Shown here: in pieces, positions 54,636 through 62,838 of the stretch
Layout of the letters: each line of letters starts with the position of its first letter
Position numbering within the stretch: position 1 is the stretch's first letter
NCBI RefSeq assembly: GCF_014640295.1
Contig: NZ_BMGR01000010.1
Coordinates: 1-64,000, forward strand
Origin: Paenibacillus abyssi
GTDB taxonomy: Bacteria; Bacillota; Bacilli; Paenibacillales; Paenibacillaceae
Direction: 5' to 3'
DNA length: 64,000 bases
Notes under the pieces: generated by a model
Databases searched by the model: none
The model's input: the letters and a program-made list of their open reading frames with translations, nothing else
Told to the model about the DNA's origin: nothing
Position numbers and translations under genes: made by a program

Positions 54636-55580
54636 TCATCTCGGCAGATTAGTTTTCAGAAACCTTACTGCATTCTGATACGTAAAAGAAGCGACAAGCG
54701 TTTCATTATAATGTTTTTGAAGCGCTTCTATCAGATTAACGTTTTCTCCCGGATGGGATAATCCTACCACATGGCGGTCAATTCCATCATAGTCGGAACC
54801 AAGCATGAGCTGCTGTTCGCCGCCCAATGCACACACATGTTCCACATGGCGCAGAACATCATCGATAACCGCGGGCTGCGGTTTGTTGACGAACCATGGT
54901 ACAAATGTGATGCCAATCCGTCCATCCATCGCAATGATCGCGCGAATTTGTTCATCGGTCAAATTACGAGGATGATCGCAGATTGATCTGGCATTTGAAT
55001 GAGAGGCGATGAACGGTGCCTCGCTTTCATCCACGAGCTCCCAAAAGCCGCGATCCGTCAGGTGAGATACATCTAACAGTATGCCCATTTCATTACAATT
55101 TCTAACGAGGCTGCGGCCTTTTCTTGTTAAGCCGCCCTGCCTCGGCTCCATAACGCCATCAGCTGCCCAGTTGGCATGATTCCAGGTCAATCCGAGCGCC
55201 CTTACACCGAGATAAAAAAGTATCCTGAGGTTAGTGAGGTCCTCCATCAGTCCCCCCACCCCTTCCAATGACAATAATGCGCCAATCTGACCGTGCTGCA
55301 GCGATAGTTCCAGATCACCTGCACTGCGGACCAGCTTCATGCGCGGATAATTAAGCACTTTACGGTAGAATAAATCGATACTGCGCAAGATCGGTCTCAT
55401 ACCAAGCTCCATTTGTTCAGGAATATAGATCGCGAAGGTTTGAAGTACCGCTTGAGCCTTAATTAGCCGAGCATAGGTTACATCGAGCCGGTCCGAATCC
55501 GCTTGTCCGAAATCAATCGAATCATCAACCAGCATTTTGCTCAGCACATCACAATGAAAATCCGCTATTTTATACGTCAC
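54636..55580 (-). CDS. Membrane dipeptidase family M19
   Basis: 314 residues. Renal-dipeptidase-like zinc enzyme with IADFHCDVL near the start (His-x-Asp), the central Glu of SLEGVGG, and ASHSNARSICDHPRNLTDEQI. Members hydrolyse dipeptides, including D-amino acid and dehydro types. No signal peptide is visible despite the family name. GTG at 55580 follows GGAGGG at seven bases. It lies between the orphan intron end and korA. Confidence 0.9.
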   Translation of the reverse strand: MTYKIADFHCDVLSKMLVDDSIDFGQADSDRLDVTYARLIKAQAVLQTFAIYIPEQMELGMRPILRSIDLFYRKVLNYPRMKLVRSAGDLELSLQHGQIGALLSLEGVGGLMEDLTNLRILFYLGVRALGLTWNHANWAADGVMEPRQGGLTRKGRSLVRNCNEMGILLDVSHLTDRGFWELVDESEAPFIASHSNARSICDHPRNLTDEQIRAIIAMDGRIGITFVPWFVNKPQPAVIDDVLRHVEHVCALGGEQQLMLGSDYDGIDRHVVGLSHPGENVNLIEALQKHYNETLVASFTYQNAVRFLKTNLPR

Positions 55581-55621
55581 GGCTCATCCCTCCATTGTCT
55601 TAACTACCCTATACGTATGCG

Positions 55622-55695
55622 TCTAGAGTAAAGGGCAGACAAATCTGACCCTTCTCATCAAACCGTACGTGAGGTTTACCCTCATACGGTTTTCT
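55622..55695 (-). mobile_element. Orphan 3' end of a group II intron (domains V and VI)
   Basis: On the minus strand, 55660-55693 folds as AAACCGTA-TGAGG-loop-CCTCA-cg-TACGGTTT: a 34-base hairpin with a two-base bulge and short capping loop, the size and shape of domain V (consensus GAGCCGTATG...CACGTACGGTTC). 55630-55653 then forms AAGGG-TCAGA/TCTG-CCCTT, followed by TTTACTCTA, like domain VI and the 3' boundary. The catalytic AGC triad reads AAC. No intron domains I-IV or reverse transcriptase are present. Confidence 0.6.
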
Positions 55696-55778
55696 GATGT
55701 TCGTCATTCATGTGCATCCAGATTACAAAAACGATTTAAGTTAGAAGATGCGTGCCTCCGGGCGCGCCCATACAAAAA

Positions 55779-55803
55779 AACCTGTTTACAAAGTAAACAG
55801 GTT
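55779..55803 (-). terminator. Intrinsic terminator of spoVS
   Basis: AACCTGTTTAC / GTAAACAGGTT perfect stem, three-base loop, then seven T on the minus strand. The intron remnant lies about 85 bases beyond it. Confidence 0.88.
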
Positions 55804-55831
55804 AGTCAATATCACCAACGATTCAGACGAC

Positions 55832-56092
55832 TTATCTAGGTTCCACGATGAGTTTGATTGCTGTGCGGTCTTCTCCATCGATTACAATGTCCGTGAATGC
55901 CGGGATACAGATTAAATCAACTCCGCTTGGTGCTACAAAGCCGCGGGCAATTGCCACTGCCTTGATCGCTTGATTCAATGCACCAGCCCCGATAGCCTGC
56001 AGTTCGGCAGCGCCGCGTTCACGCAAAACTCCAGCCAGCGCACCAGCAACAGAATTTGGATTGGACTTTGCTGAAACTTTTAATACTTCCAT
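55832..56092 (-). CDS. spoVS: Stage V sporulation protein S
   Basis: 86 residues, usual length. SpoVS is an Alba-superfamily protein that affects asymmetric septation and spore coat/cortex formation. The sequence is nearly invariant in the family (MEVLKVSAKSNPNSVAGALAGVLRERG, AELQAIGAGALNQAIKAVAIARGFVAPSGVDLICIPAF). GAGGAGG precedes ATG. A sigma-H-like promoter lies 48 bases upstream. Confidence 0.98.
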   Translation of the reverse strand: MEVLKVSAKSNPNSVAGALAGVLRERGAAELQAIGAGALNQAIKAVAIARGFVAPSGVDLICIPAFTDIVIDGEDRTAIKLIVEPR

Positions 56093-56139
56093 GAAAAGTA
56101 CCTCCTCGGGAATGATGAGTGAATTCCACTATTTAATAA

Positions 56140-56168
56140 CTATTCGAGAAAGGTCAAAAAATTCCTTC
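56140..56168 (-). promoter_or_regulatory. Sigma-H-type promoter of spoVS
   Basis: Minus strand GAAGGAATT (56160-56168), 11 bases, CTCGAATAG (56140-56148). It matches RnAGGAwww - 11/12 - RnnGAATww with one mismatch. spoVS is sigma-H-dependent in B. subtilis. Confidence 0.6.
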
Positions 56169-56239
56169 TTTTCTTGGCATCACTTTGCAAACTCTTCGAA
56201 ATTGCGCGAATTTTCAAAGATTATATGTTTAAGAAAAGA

Positions 56240-56260
56240 CTATTAACGTTACGTTAATAG
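56240..56260 (-). terminator. Terminator overlapping the ymdB stop codon
   Basis: CTATTAACG / CGTTAATAG, nine-base stem. The loop is the TAA stop of ymdB. Minus-strand TCTTTTCTT follows. Confidence 0.65.
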
Positions 56261-57043
56261 CCAGTCCTCTTCAGTCCATCTAATTTTTGTTATGGAACGT
56301 GCGCTTCCCGTGCTCTCATCCAAATCAACAACAACGGCATGAAACTGCCATTTGCCCTCATCAACTACAAACCTTACAGGCATCTGCGTCAAAAAGCGAT
56401 ATTCTACTGCCTTACGCTCCATGCCCAGAACGCCTTCTTTGGAGCCTACCATACCTACATCGGTTAAATATGCCGTCCCTTGCGGTAAAATCGTATCATC
56501 ATTGGTCTGCACGTGCGTATGGGTCCCAACAACGATGGATGCCCGTCCGTCCAAATACCAGCCCATCGCGATTTTCTCCGATGTCGCTTCCGCGTGAAAA
56601 TCGACCAATACACATTTGGTCTTCTTTTTTAGCTCTTCAAGCAGTTCATCCGCTTTGCGAAAAGGGCAATCAATCGGCGGCAAAAATGTTCTTCCCTGCA
56701 GATTCAATATACCAAGTTCTTTGCCGTTGGCCTTAATCACCGCTGCGCCTTGCCCGGGCGCTTCCGCGACATAATTGGCGGGTCTGACGAGACGATCCTC
56801 TTCATCGATCCAATCGAAGATATCTTTGTTATCCCATGTATGATTGCCCATTGTGATGCCATGGACACCCCATTCAAAAAACTCTCTCGCAATCGACGCC
56901 GTAATCCCGCGCCCGGCAGCTGCGTTCTCTCCATTGGCAATAATGATGTGGGGAATGTATTTCGTCCGCAAAGCGGGCAGCACCTGCTTTAATGCGCCGC
57001 GCCCTACATTCCCTACGATATCACCGATAAACATTACTTTCAT
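56249..57043 (-). CDS. ymdB: YmdB 2',3'-cyclic-nucleotide phosphodiesterase
   Basis: 264 residues, TIGR00282-type metallophosphoesterase. Metal motifs FIGDIVGNVGR, ANGENAAAGRG, NHTWDNKDI, DFHAEATSEK and GTHTHVQTND. In B. subtilis YmdB steers the choice between motility and biofilm and hydrolyses cyclic nucleotides. It lies downstream of rny as in B. subtilis. The operon is interrupted here by the hairpin at 57111-57137, so partial read-through or a private promoter is likely. Confidence 0.96.
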   Translation of the reverse strand: MKVMFIGDIVGNVGRGALKQVLPALRTKYIPHIIIANGENAAAGRGITASIAREFFEWGVHGITMGNHTWDNKDIFDWIDEEDRLVRPANYVAEAPGQGAAVIKANGKELGILNLQGRTFLPPIDCPFRKADELLEELKKKTKCVLVDFHAEATSEKIAMGWYLDGRASIVVGTHTHVQTNDDTILPQGTAYLTDVGMVGSKEGVLGMERKAVEYRFLTQMPVRFVVDEGKWQFHAVVVDLDESTGSARSITKIRWTEEDWLLT

Positions 57044-57110
57044 TACATTCCCTCGCTTCTATGTATCAAACTCCCGGCGGAGCCCATTTACTTTCTGGTA
57101 TGGTAACATA

Positions 57111-57137
57111 AAAAGTGGCTGACTAGCAGCCACTTTT
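57111..57137. terminator. Bidirectional terminator after rny
   Basis: AAAAGTGGCTG / CAGCCACTTTTT, loop of five bases. Confidence 0.85.
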
Positions 57138-57161
57138 TAGTATGCCCATTAACAGGCGTCA

Positions 57162-58703
57162 TTATTTAGCGTATTCGACCGCTCTTGTCTCACGTATAAC
57201 GGTAACCTTGATATGACCCGGATAATCGAGCTCGCCCTCAATTTTCTTCGTGATATCACGCGCTAATCGGAACGCTTCGGCATCGTCGATCTTTTCTGGT
57301 TGAACCATAACACGAACCTCGCGGCCCGCTTGAATTGCGTAGGATTTCTCCACGCCCTCGAATGATTCGGAAATCTCTTCGAGCTTTTCCAAACGTTTGA
57401 TATACGTTTCCAGTGTTTCTCTGCGTGCGCCAGGGCGGGCAGCCGACAAAGCGTCTGCAGCTCCGACCAGCATTGCAATAACAGATGTTGCTTCGCAATC
57501 ACCATGATGGGATGCAATACTGTTAATGACAACTGGATGCTCCTTGTATTTCTTGGCTAACTCAACACCAATTTCAACATGGGAGCCTTCAACCTCATGA
57601 TCCAACGCTTTACCGATATCGTGCAGTAACCCCGCTCGTTTGGCGAGTGTTATATCTTCACCAAGCTCTGCAGCCATAAGGCCCGATAAGTATGCCACTT
57701 CCATGGAGTGTTTCAGCACATTCTGACCGTAACTTGTCCGATATTTCAATCGTCCGAGAATTTTGATCAAGTCAGGATGCAGGCCATGCACACCCACTTC
57801 AAAGGTCGCTTGCTCCCCGTATTCACGGATGCGTTCATCCACTTCTTTACGGGATTTTTCGACCATTTCCTCGATGCGTGCCGGATGGATTCGTCCATCA
57901 GCTACAAGCTTTTCAAGAGAAGTGCGGGCAATCTCGCGGCGAATCGGGTCAAAACCGGACAAGATGACCGCTTCCGGCGTATCGTCAATGATCAGATCGA
58001 TACCGGTCAATGTTTCCAGCGCTCGGATATTGCGGCCTTCACGGCCGATAATGCGGCCCTTCATTTCTTCATTCGGCAATGAAACAACAGAAACTGTCGT
58101 TTCCGCCACATGATCCGCCGCACAACGTTGAATGGCCAACGAAATAATATCACGTGCTTTTTTGTCGGCTTCTTCTTTTGCTTGTTGTTCGATTTCTTTG
58201 ATCATTTGCGCGGTTTCGTGACGTACCTCCTGCTCGACATTCGAGAGAATAAGCTGTTTGGCATCCTCCATCGTGAGGCTGGAAATACGCTCTAGTTCCG
58301 TGATTTGCTGCTTGTAAATCGAGTCAATTTGTTCCTGGGTTTCCTCGATCCGTTTCTCTTTGTTGGCCACATTTTCTTCTTTGCGTTCCAGCTGCTCTAT
58401 TTTCTTATCCAGTGACTCCTCTTTCTGCAGCAAACGTCTTTCTAAACGTTGTATTTCATTACGACGCTCACGAATGTCTTTTTCTGCTTCCGAACGGAGT
58501 TTGTGGACTTCGTCTTTTGCTTCGAGCACCGTTTCTTTCTTTAGCGCTTCCGCTTCTTTCTTCGCGTTCTCAACAATCTGAACGGCAGCTTGCTCAGCGC
58601 TTGAAATCTTGGCCTCGGCAATCGACTTTCGAATAAAATAACCAATACCTAAGAATATCGCGCCAACAACGAGAGTGATCAGAATCCAGATCCAAGTATC
58701 CAT
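57162..58703 (-). CDS. rny: Ribonuclease Y
   Basis: 513 residues. RNase Y starts decay of many mRNAs. It has one N-terminal membrane helix (about 3-22), a long coiled coil (about 30-170, Glu/Lys/Arg-rich), a KH domain (about 205-265: [25 protein letters not shown]) and an HD domain ([21 protein letters not shown]). ATG 58703 follows GGAGG at eight bases; a GTG three codons earlier is too near. Partner protein RicA is encoded at 49020. Confidence 0.97.
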   Translation of the reverse strand: MDTWIWILITLVVGAIFLGIGYFIRKSIAEAKISSAEQAAVQIVENAKKEAEALKKETVLEAKDEVHKLRSEAEKDIRERRNEIQRLERRLLQKEESLDKKIEQLERKEENVANKEKRIEETQEQIDSIYKQQITELERISSLTMEDAKQLILSNVEQEVRHETAQMIKEIEQQAKEEADKKARDIISLAIQRCAADHVAETTVSVVSLPNEEMKGRIIGREGRNIRALETLTGIDLIIDDTPEAVILSGFDPIRREIARTSLEKLVADGRIHPARIEEMVEKSRKEVDERIREYGEQATFEVGVHGLHPDLIKILGRLKYRTSYGQNVLKHSMEVAYLSGLMAAELGEDITLAKRAGLLHDIGKALDHEVEGSHVEIGVELAKKYKEHPVVINSIASHHGDCEATSVIAMLVGAADALSAARPGARRETLETYIKRLEKLEEISESFEGVEKSYAIQAGREVRVMVQPEKIDDAEAFRLARDITKKIEGELDYPGHIKVTVIRETRAVEYAK

Positions 58704-58869
58704 CTTTCTCACCTCCTCGTTGCATTCACCAAGGCAAACGCTTGGGATGATATTAGGTTTTCAAGCCGGTTTCCATACCGTTCATCGACACAAAGTATTG
58801 ACGAAAATAATCGATTCGAATCAATTTTTGGAAGGAAAACTGATTCAAATTAGGAAGGAATACAAACTC

Positions 58870-58899
58870 ATTTTATCTTTTGGTAAAATCAATTGTCAA
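58870..58899 (-). promoter_or_regulatory. Promoter of rny
   Basis: Minus strand consensus -35 TTGACA (58894-58899), 18 bases, TAAAAT (58870-58875). The leader to rny is about 160 bases and holds nothing else I recognise. Confidence 0.75.
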
Positions 58900-58908
58900 G
58901 CATTAGCC

Positions 58909-59583
58909 CTATTCATCCCCACGTTTGTCGTTCATTACCTGTTTAACCGCTTCTCTGACAACACCGCCAGGGTATCCTCTGCGCATTAAAAACATCGTTA
59001 ATTTCCGTATCCGGTCCCTTGTCTCGCCTTTAATGAAGGGCCATTTTTTCCCGCCGGCCCGTACAGCTGCTTCCAGCTCGAAATCTTCATCCAGCTCTGA
59101 AATCGCCTCAGCGGCCTGCGATTTCGATACGCCCCGCTGCAACAGCTCTTGTTTGATGGACAGCCTGCCTTTTAAATGATTTCTTAGCCGCTGTTCCGCA
59201 AACCGCTTCGCGTAATCACCATCATCGATGGTATGCTCTGCTTCCAAGCGGTTAGCCACTTGTTCGATTACCTCGGGAGCAATCTCCTTGCGGATTAAAT
59301 AGCGTTCAATTTCTTTGCGGGTTCTAGGCTTCATGCCTAGATAGGCTAGCGCAAGCGTATAAGCGTTTTGTTTCTGGTCCGCTTCCAAGATACCCGGCAG
59401 GTCGGAAACGGACACGGAGTGCCCCTTCAGCAGCGTGTATTCGATCAATATATCTTCATGTACGGACAGAATCGGTTCTTCGGAATGATCAGCATAAATG
59501 AAATAGCGGTCCCGCTTCTTAAGGTCACGCTCGACGGAAGTGATTCGGAACGCATCTTCACGTTCTTCTTTCCCGAAGTTCAA
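58909..59583 (-). CDS. recX: Regulatory protein RecX
   Basis: 224 residues. RecX binds and restrains RecA filaments. The RecX core is visible in helical repeats (ALAYLGMKPRTRKEIERYLIRKEIAPEVIEQVANRLE, DDGDYAKRFAEQRLRN, KGRLSIKQELLQRGVS). TTG at 59583 follows AAAGGAG at nine bases. It lies 55 bases after recA, beyond a hairpin that may reduce read-through. Confidence 0.92.
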   Translation of the reverse strand: MNFGKEEREDAFRITSVERDLKKRDRYFIYADHSEEPILSVHEDILIEYTLLKGHSVSVSDLPGILEADQKQNAYTLALAYLGMKPRTRKEIERYLIRKEIAPEVIEQVANRLEAEHTIDDGDYAKRFAEQRLRNHLKGRLSIKQELLQRGVSKSQAAEAISELDEDFELEAAVRAGGKKWPFIKGETRDRIRKLTMFLMRRGYPGGVVREAVKQVMNDKRGDE

Positions 59584-59607
59584 CGCCAGCAGCTCCTTTC
59601 AATGAAG

Positions 59608-59631
59608 AAAGCACCTTCGAAAAGGTGCTTT
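59608..59631 (-). terminator. recA-recX intergenic hairpin
   Basis: AAAGCACCTT / AAGGTGCTTT, loop four bases, then CTTCATTG rather than a T run. It probably attenuates or processes the recA-recX mRNA. Confidence 0.55.
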
Positions 59632-59638
59632 GGGTGTA

Positions 59639-60697
59639 TTATAGTAGTTCTACTTCTTCAAAATCTTCCTCGTCCTCGTCAGTGGAGAGAGATTCAGCAG
59701 GCACGGCAGCGGCTGACAGGTTGCTGGCATTACGCACTTCCTTCTCAATCACTAGCGCAATTTCAGGATGATCCTTCAAGAACTGCTTAGCATTCTCGCG
59801 TCCTTGCCCAAGCCGTTCACCATTATATGAGAACCAGGCCCCGCTCTTTTGAACGATATCCATCTCCGTTCCGATATCGACCAAGCTGCCTTCTCTGGAG
59901 ATCCCTTCGCCATACATAATATCGATCTCCGCCTGCTTAAAAGGAGGCGCGACTTTGTTCTTGACAACTTTGATACGTGTACGGTTACCGACCATATCAT
60001 TGCCTTGCTTGATTGTCTCGACTCTGCGAACTTCCAGGCGAACGCTCGAGTAGAACTTCAAAGCGCGGCCGCCCGGGGTTGTCTCAGGATTACCGAACAT
60101 AACGCCGACCTTCTCGCGAAGCTGGTTAATGAATATCGCAATCGTCTTGGATTTACTGATCGCACCGGACAGCTTCCGCAGCGCTTGCGACATCAAACGA
60201 GCTTGAAGCCCTACGTGCGAATCTCCCATATCGCCTTCGATCTCCGCCTTAGGCACCAAAGCCGCAACAGAGTCAATGACAATAATATCGACCGCACCGC
60301 TTCGGACAAGCGCCTCTGCAATCTCCAGCGCTTGTTCTCCCGTGTCCGGCTGCGAGAGCAGCAGTTCGTCGATATTAACGCCCAGCTTGCTCGCATACAG
60401 TGGATCAAGAGCGTGCTCCGCATCGATAAACGCGGCTTGTCCGCCAATTTTTTGAACCTCTGCAATCGCATGAAGCGCTACAGTCGTCTTACCGGAAGAC
60501 TCCGGCCCGTATACCTCGATAACTCTACCTCTTGGCAGCCCGCCGATTCCTAAAGCAATATCTAAAGCAAGCGAACCGCTTGGAACGGTCTCGACCTGCA
60601 TGCCAGCATTCTCTCCCAATTTCATTATGGAGCCTTTACCGAATTGTTTCTCTATTTGGCGAAGTGCCATCTCAAGTGCAGCTTTGCGATCTGACAA
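59639..60697 (-). CDS. recA: Recombinase RecA
   Basis: 352 residues. Walker [46 protein letters not shown], loop L2 [21 protein letters not shown], all canonical. The acidic tail ends [15 protein letters not shown] at 60697 gives the usual N-terminus (M)[21 protein letters not shown], with AAGGA ten bases upstream; a GTG 18 bases earlier overlaps that site. SOS control is expected from the LexA box upstream. Confidence 0.98.
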   Translation of the reverse strand: MSDRKAALEMALRQIEKQFGKGSIMKLGENAGMQVETVPSGSLALDIALGIGGLPRGRVIEVYGPESSGKTTVALHAIAEVQKIGGQAAFIDAEHALDPLYASKLGVNIDELLLSQPDTGEQALEIAEALVRSGAVDIIVIDSVAALVPKAEIEGDMGDSHVGLQARLMSQALRKLSGAISKSKTIAIFINQLREKVGVMFGNPETTPGGRALKFYSSVRLEVRRVETIKQGNDMVGNRTRIKVVKNKVAPPFKQAEIDIMYGEGISREGSLVDIGTEMDIVQKSGAWFSYNGERLGQGRENAKQFLKDHPEIALVIEKEVRNASNLSAAAVPAESLSTDEDEEDFEEVELL

Positions 60698-60766
60698 CAA
60701 ACTCACATCCTTCACAAGTTATAGTCTCATGATACCTTGTTTCCAACCCTTTGCCAAGCTTTTTTT

Positions 60767-60780
60767 CGAACATACATTCG
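60767..60780 (-). promoter_or_regulatory. LexA (SOS) box of recA
   Basis: CGAACATACATTCG; on the minus strand CGAATGTATGTTCG, one mismatch to CGAAC-N4-GTTCG. It lies about 70 bases upstream of the recA start. Confidence 0.75.
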
Positions 60781-60815
60781 TTTTTTTTGAGAACACGTGA
60801 CAATATGAACACATA

Positions 60816-60848
60816 AAAAACCGCAGCAAAGTGTTCTTCGCTACGGTT
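60816..60848 (-). terminator. Terminator after cinA
   Basis: Minus strand ACCGTAGC / GCTGCGGT with one mismatch, loop 12 bases, then TTTTTT. It isolates recA from the cinA transcript. Confidence 0.75.
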
Positions 60849-60919
60849 CTTCCGTCAACTAAAGCCAGTATAGTCCAGATCCGTAATATTGGCAAGCATT
60901 TTATCAGGGATGCAGTCGG

Positions 60920-62164
60920 TTATTTTAAAGCTTGCCATAGCCGATATAACGCCGCCTTTACCGCCCGCAGTCGAATCGTACTTCGATTCCCCATCAGCTT
61001 AAGCTCGTGCACTTCCGTGGGTTTTCCCAGCTGAGCAATGCCAAGATACACCAGGCCCACGGCTTTGCCTTCACTTTCCGAAGGACCGGCAACCCCTGTA
61101 AGGGAAACGCCAAAATCGCTGCTCGCTAACGCCTGGACTCGCTCGGCCATCATTGCCGCTGTCGATTCGCTGATCGCTCCAGGCGCCCCCGGCCCCTCCA
61201 GTTGGGAGAGCGGTATGCCCAGCAGCTGATTTTTCATCTTATTTGTATACGTCACCACACCGCCCAAAAATTCACTGCTGCTGCCTGGAACGCTCGTTAT
61301 CAATTCGGCAAGCAGTCCACCGCTGCAGCTTTCCGCCGACGCCAGCGTCCGCATGGAGCTGCGCAGCAGCCGCACAACCGCTTCTTCGATCGCGATATCA
61401 TCCTGCGCATAAATGAATTGTCCCACACGCTGGCTGATCGCCTCGACCGTTGCGTCAATTCGGATTAGCGCCTCCGCTTCATTGCTTGCTTTTGTTGAGA
61501 TCCGAAGCGCTACCTCCCCTTCTTTGGCGTAAGGAGCGATCGTCGGGTCCGTCTGTTTGTCGATAAGATCAAGCAGCGCGGCTTCGAGATTCGACTCGCC
61601 GATTCCGGCAAATCGGAGCAATCTCGAATAGAGAGGCTTCTCATCCCCCATCAAAGACCGCAGCCAAACTTTTGCAGGCCCTTCAAACATCGGTTTCATC
61701 TCTCGTGGCGGCCCGGGCAGCAGCATGTAATGGGTCTGTCCCACCGTAAGCGCATTGCCAACCGCCAGTCCCGTCTCGTTGTCCAGCGGATGGCTTCCTT
61801 CGATCATGAGCGCCTGCCTCCGGTTGCTCTCTACCATATGGGCACCGCGCGAAGCGAACAGCGCTTCTATCTTTGCCATTGACGGTTCATGCAGTACAAG
61901 ACGCCTGCCTAGCTCGTCAGCGAGGGCATCCTTTGTCAGATCATCCTGCGTCGGACCTAACCCGCCGGTAAACAAAATAAGATCCGCACGCCCTCTGGCA
62001 ATTTTAATCGCTTCCTGCAGCCTGCCTGCATTATCTCCCACTACCGTCTGAAAATAAACGTCAATCCCCAGCTCAGCCAAGCCCTGTGACAAAAACTGCG
62101 CATTTGTATTGACGATTTGCCCTAGCAGCAATTCCGTGCCAACTGCAATGATTTCAGCTTTCAT
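60920..62164 (-). CDS. cinA: CinA family protein (nicotinamide mononucleotide deamidase type)
   Basis: 414 residues. The N-terminal molybdopterin-binding-like domain (KAEIIAVGTELLLGQIVNTNAQFLSQGLAELG; LFTGGLGPTQDDLTKDALA) is fused to a C-terminal PncC domain (LASAESCSGGLLAELITSVPGSSSEFLGGVVTYTN, about 255-410), which deamidates NMN. ATG 62164 follows GGGAG at eight bases; 26 codons upstream in frame lack support. Downstream of pgsA and upstream of recA, as in other Bacillales. Confidence 0.95.
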   Translation of the reverse strand: MKAEIIAVGTELLLGQIVNTNAQFLSQGLAELGIDVYFQTVVGDNAGRLQEAIKIARGRADLILFTGGLGPTQDDLTKDALADELGRRLVLHEPSMAKIEALFASRGAHMVESNRRQALMIEGSHPLDNETGLAVGNALTVGQTHYMLLPGPPREMKPMFEGPAKVWLRSLMGDEKPLYSRLLRFAGIGESNLEAALLDLIDKQTDPTIAPYAKEGEVALRISTKASNEAEALIRIDATVEAISQRVGQFIYAQDDIAIEEAVVRLLRSSMRTLASAESCSGGLLAELITSVPGSSSEFLGGVVTYTNKMKNQLLGIPLSQLEGPGAPGAISESTAAMMAERVQALASSDFGVSLTGVAGPSESEGKAVGLVYLGIAQLGKPTEVHELKLMGNRSTIRLRAVKAALYRLWQALK

Positions 62165-62244
62165 GCCATCCGCTCCCTGCAAAAATAAGATGAAAAACAC
62201 CATTCCGGTCGGGAATGATGTTTTATAACCTAACGAATTCAATT

Positions 62245-62838
62245 TTACTCCGCCGGAATAATGTTCTTATTCTTCACAAAATAATCAATACCGGAGTATA
62301 CCGTAATGAGTGCCGCTGCCCAAGTAGAGATGATATCAAATCGGATATCGATGAATGCAAATGGAAAATTGTTAAGCAGCAGTGCGATAATCATTGTAAT
62401 CTGTACAGCCGTTTTCCATTTTCCCCATTTGCTGGCCGCGAGCACAGAACCCTCTAACAAAGCAACCTGGCGCAGGCCGGTCACTGCAAATTCACGGCTA
62501 ATAATAACGATGGCGATCCATGCATCAAGCTTATCCATCTCCACAAGCGAGATCAGAACCGCAGCGACTAACAGCTTGTCCGCAAGCGGATCAAGCAGCT
62601 TGCCAAGGTTTGTCACGATTTTGTTCTTCCGGGCGATATACCCGTCCAAACCATCGGTGCTTGCCGCAATAATAAAAATGAGCGTGGCTACAATTTGATT
62701 GTATGTAATGGAAAAGTCTCCGACCAAGATCGGATTCAAATCCAATTTCAGCCACTGGTCCCAATTCACAAGAAGAAGAAACATGATGATCGGTACCAGA
62801 AATATTCTCGCCAATGTAATTCGATTGGCCAGATTCAT
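62245..62838 (-). CDS. pgsA: CDP-diacylglycerol--glycerol-3-phosphate 3-phosphatidyltransferase
   Basis: 197 residues, about six helices. The CDP-alcohol phosphotransferase motif is complete in STDGLDGYIARKNKIVTNLG followed by KLLDPLADK, with its four Asp. PgsA makes phosphatidylglycerol phosphate. GGAGG precedes ATG, which overlaps the rimO stop (ATGA). Confidence 0.96.
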   Translation of the reverse strand: MNLANRITLARIFLVPIIMFLLLVNWDQWLKLDLNPILVGDFSITYNQIVATLIFIIAASTDGLDGYIARKNKIVTNLGKLLDPLADKLLVAAVLISLVEMDKLDAWIAIVIISREFAVTGLRQVALLEGSVLAASKWGKWKTAVQITMIIALLLNNFPFAFIDIRFDIISTWAAALITVYSGIDYFVKNKNIIPAE

